A stretch of 51,293 bases of DNA, taken from NCBI GenBank assembly GCA_964495805.1, contig CAZBWV010000047.1, positions 1-51,293 of the forward strand, written 5' to 3'. Both the position numbers and the translations under genes were made by a program. This document shows, piece by piece, positions 51,201 to 51,293 of the stretch. The number at the start of each line of letters is the position of its first letter. Positions within the stretch are counted from its first letter, which is position 1. The notes under the pieces are model-generated. The model was not told the origin of the DNA and searched no databases. It saw only the letters and a program-made list of their open reading frames with translations. This DNA is from JALXCH01 sp964495805 (lineage in GTDB: Bacteria; Calditrichota; Calditrichia; RBG-13-44-9).

Positions 51201-51293
51201 AATGAGATTCCTCCGTTCCGCTCCTCACTGCGTTCGTCGCTTCAGTCGGAATGACAGTGGGCTGGCGTGCCACACCAAGGGGAGTCGAAGGGT
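51201..51293. repeat. 93-bp repeat, copy 2 (reaches window end)
   Basis: Identical to 50878-50970. Since the match runs to the last base of the window, the repeated unit may continue beyond it. Confidence 0.9.

Larger units (their letters stand above)
50761..51293. other. 533-nt intergenic region made of dispersed repeats
   Basis: No gene is supported. From about 50845 onwards the sequence is a mosaic of repeat elements listed separately: two identical 93-bp copies, a REP-like inverted repeat, and an ACAGGAT inverted repeat. Open frames across it on the plus strand are by-products. Confidence 0.75.

Overview
The window (51,293 bp) reads as chromosomal DNA of a Gram-negative-type bacterium with an outer membrane. 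The evidence is an LptE-like LPS-assembly lipoprotein, an OmpA-like protein, a MurE with the DNPR signature (meso-diaminopimelate in the wall) and a secreted subtilisin whose C-terminus looks like the sorting/FlgD-like modules of the Bacteroidetes/Chlorobi/Calditrichota/KSB1 side of the bacterial tree. A fused alpha-beta E1 of a branched-chain type 2-oxoacid dehydrogenase fits the same group. The exact phylum is inference; no rRNA or tRNA gene is present. Hydrogenase maturation genes (hypF, hypC) point to an anaerobic or facultative, H2-metabolising lifestyle.

Layout. (1) 1-10368, minus strand: KtrB/TrkH-type potassium transporter with an extra N-terminal membrane domain, an orphan MalK-type ABC ATPase, fused E1 and E2 of a 2-oxoacid dehydrogenase ending in a clear terminator, then an OmpA-like coiled-coil protein, hypC and hypF (hypF runs off the left edge). 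(2) 10718-16396, plus strand: AmrS radical SAM enzyme, a small membrane protein, Lon protease, a CbpA-type J-domain co-chaperone and a Mut7-C RNase-domain protein. (3) 16641-34099, minus strand: a complete division and cell wall (dcw) cluster in the order mraZ, rsmH, ftsL, ftsI, murE, murF, mraY, murD, ftsW, murG, murC, murB, ftsQ, ftsA, ftsZ, with many start/stop overlaps and a bidirectional terminator after ftsZ. (4) 34652-42667, minus strand: a PspF-like sigma-54 activator, lptE, a Glu-rich TPR protein, a 1413-residue subtilisin-like secreted protease and coaE. (5) 42955-47000, plus strand: an NtrB-like membrane histidine kinase, an NtrC-type response regulator and a lone receiver protein. 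(6) 47147-50760, minus strand: nucleotide-sugar dehydrogenase, NCS2 purine permease, YkgJ-type cysteine-cluster protein. (7) 50761-51293: no gene; a composite of dispersed repeats that begins to repeat with a 323-bp period at the window edge.

How it works together. Most of the window is core housekeeping. The best candidate for something not obvious from gene names is the sigma-54 module around 41.5-47 kb. Two near-consensus -24/-12 promoters (GG-N10-GC) lie upstream of the kinase and of the lone receiver. Each has TTCC/GGAA inverted repeats at enhancer distance, and two different sigma-54 activators are encoded beside them, one of them in an envelope-biogenesis gene set. Other items worth a look are a dephospho-CoA kinase whose P-loop lysine is glutamine, a terminator-like hairpin inside the start of the protease gene, short tandem repeats (a 7-bp unit before mraZ, a G-rich 8-9-bp unit near 3.7 kb) and an unexplained set of inverted repeats upstream of amrS. 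I did not find a CRISPR array, prophage, insertion sequence or a clearly new multi-gene system.
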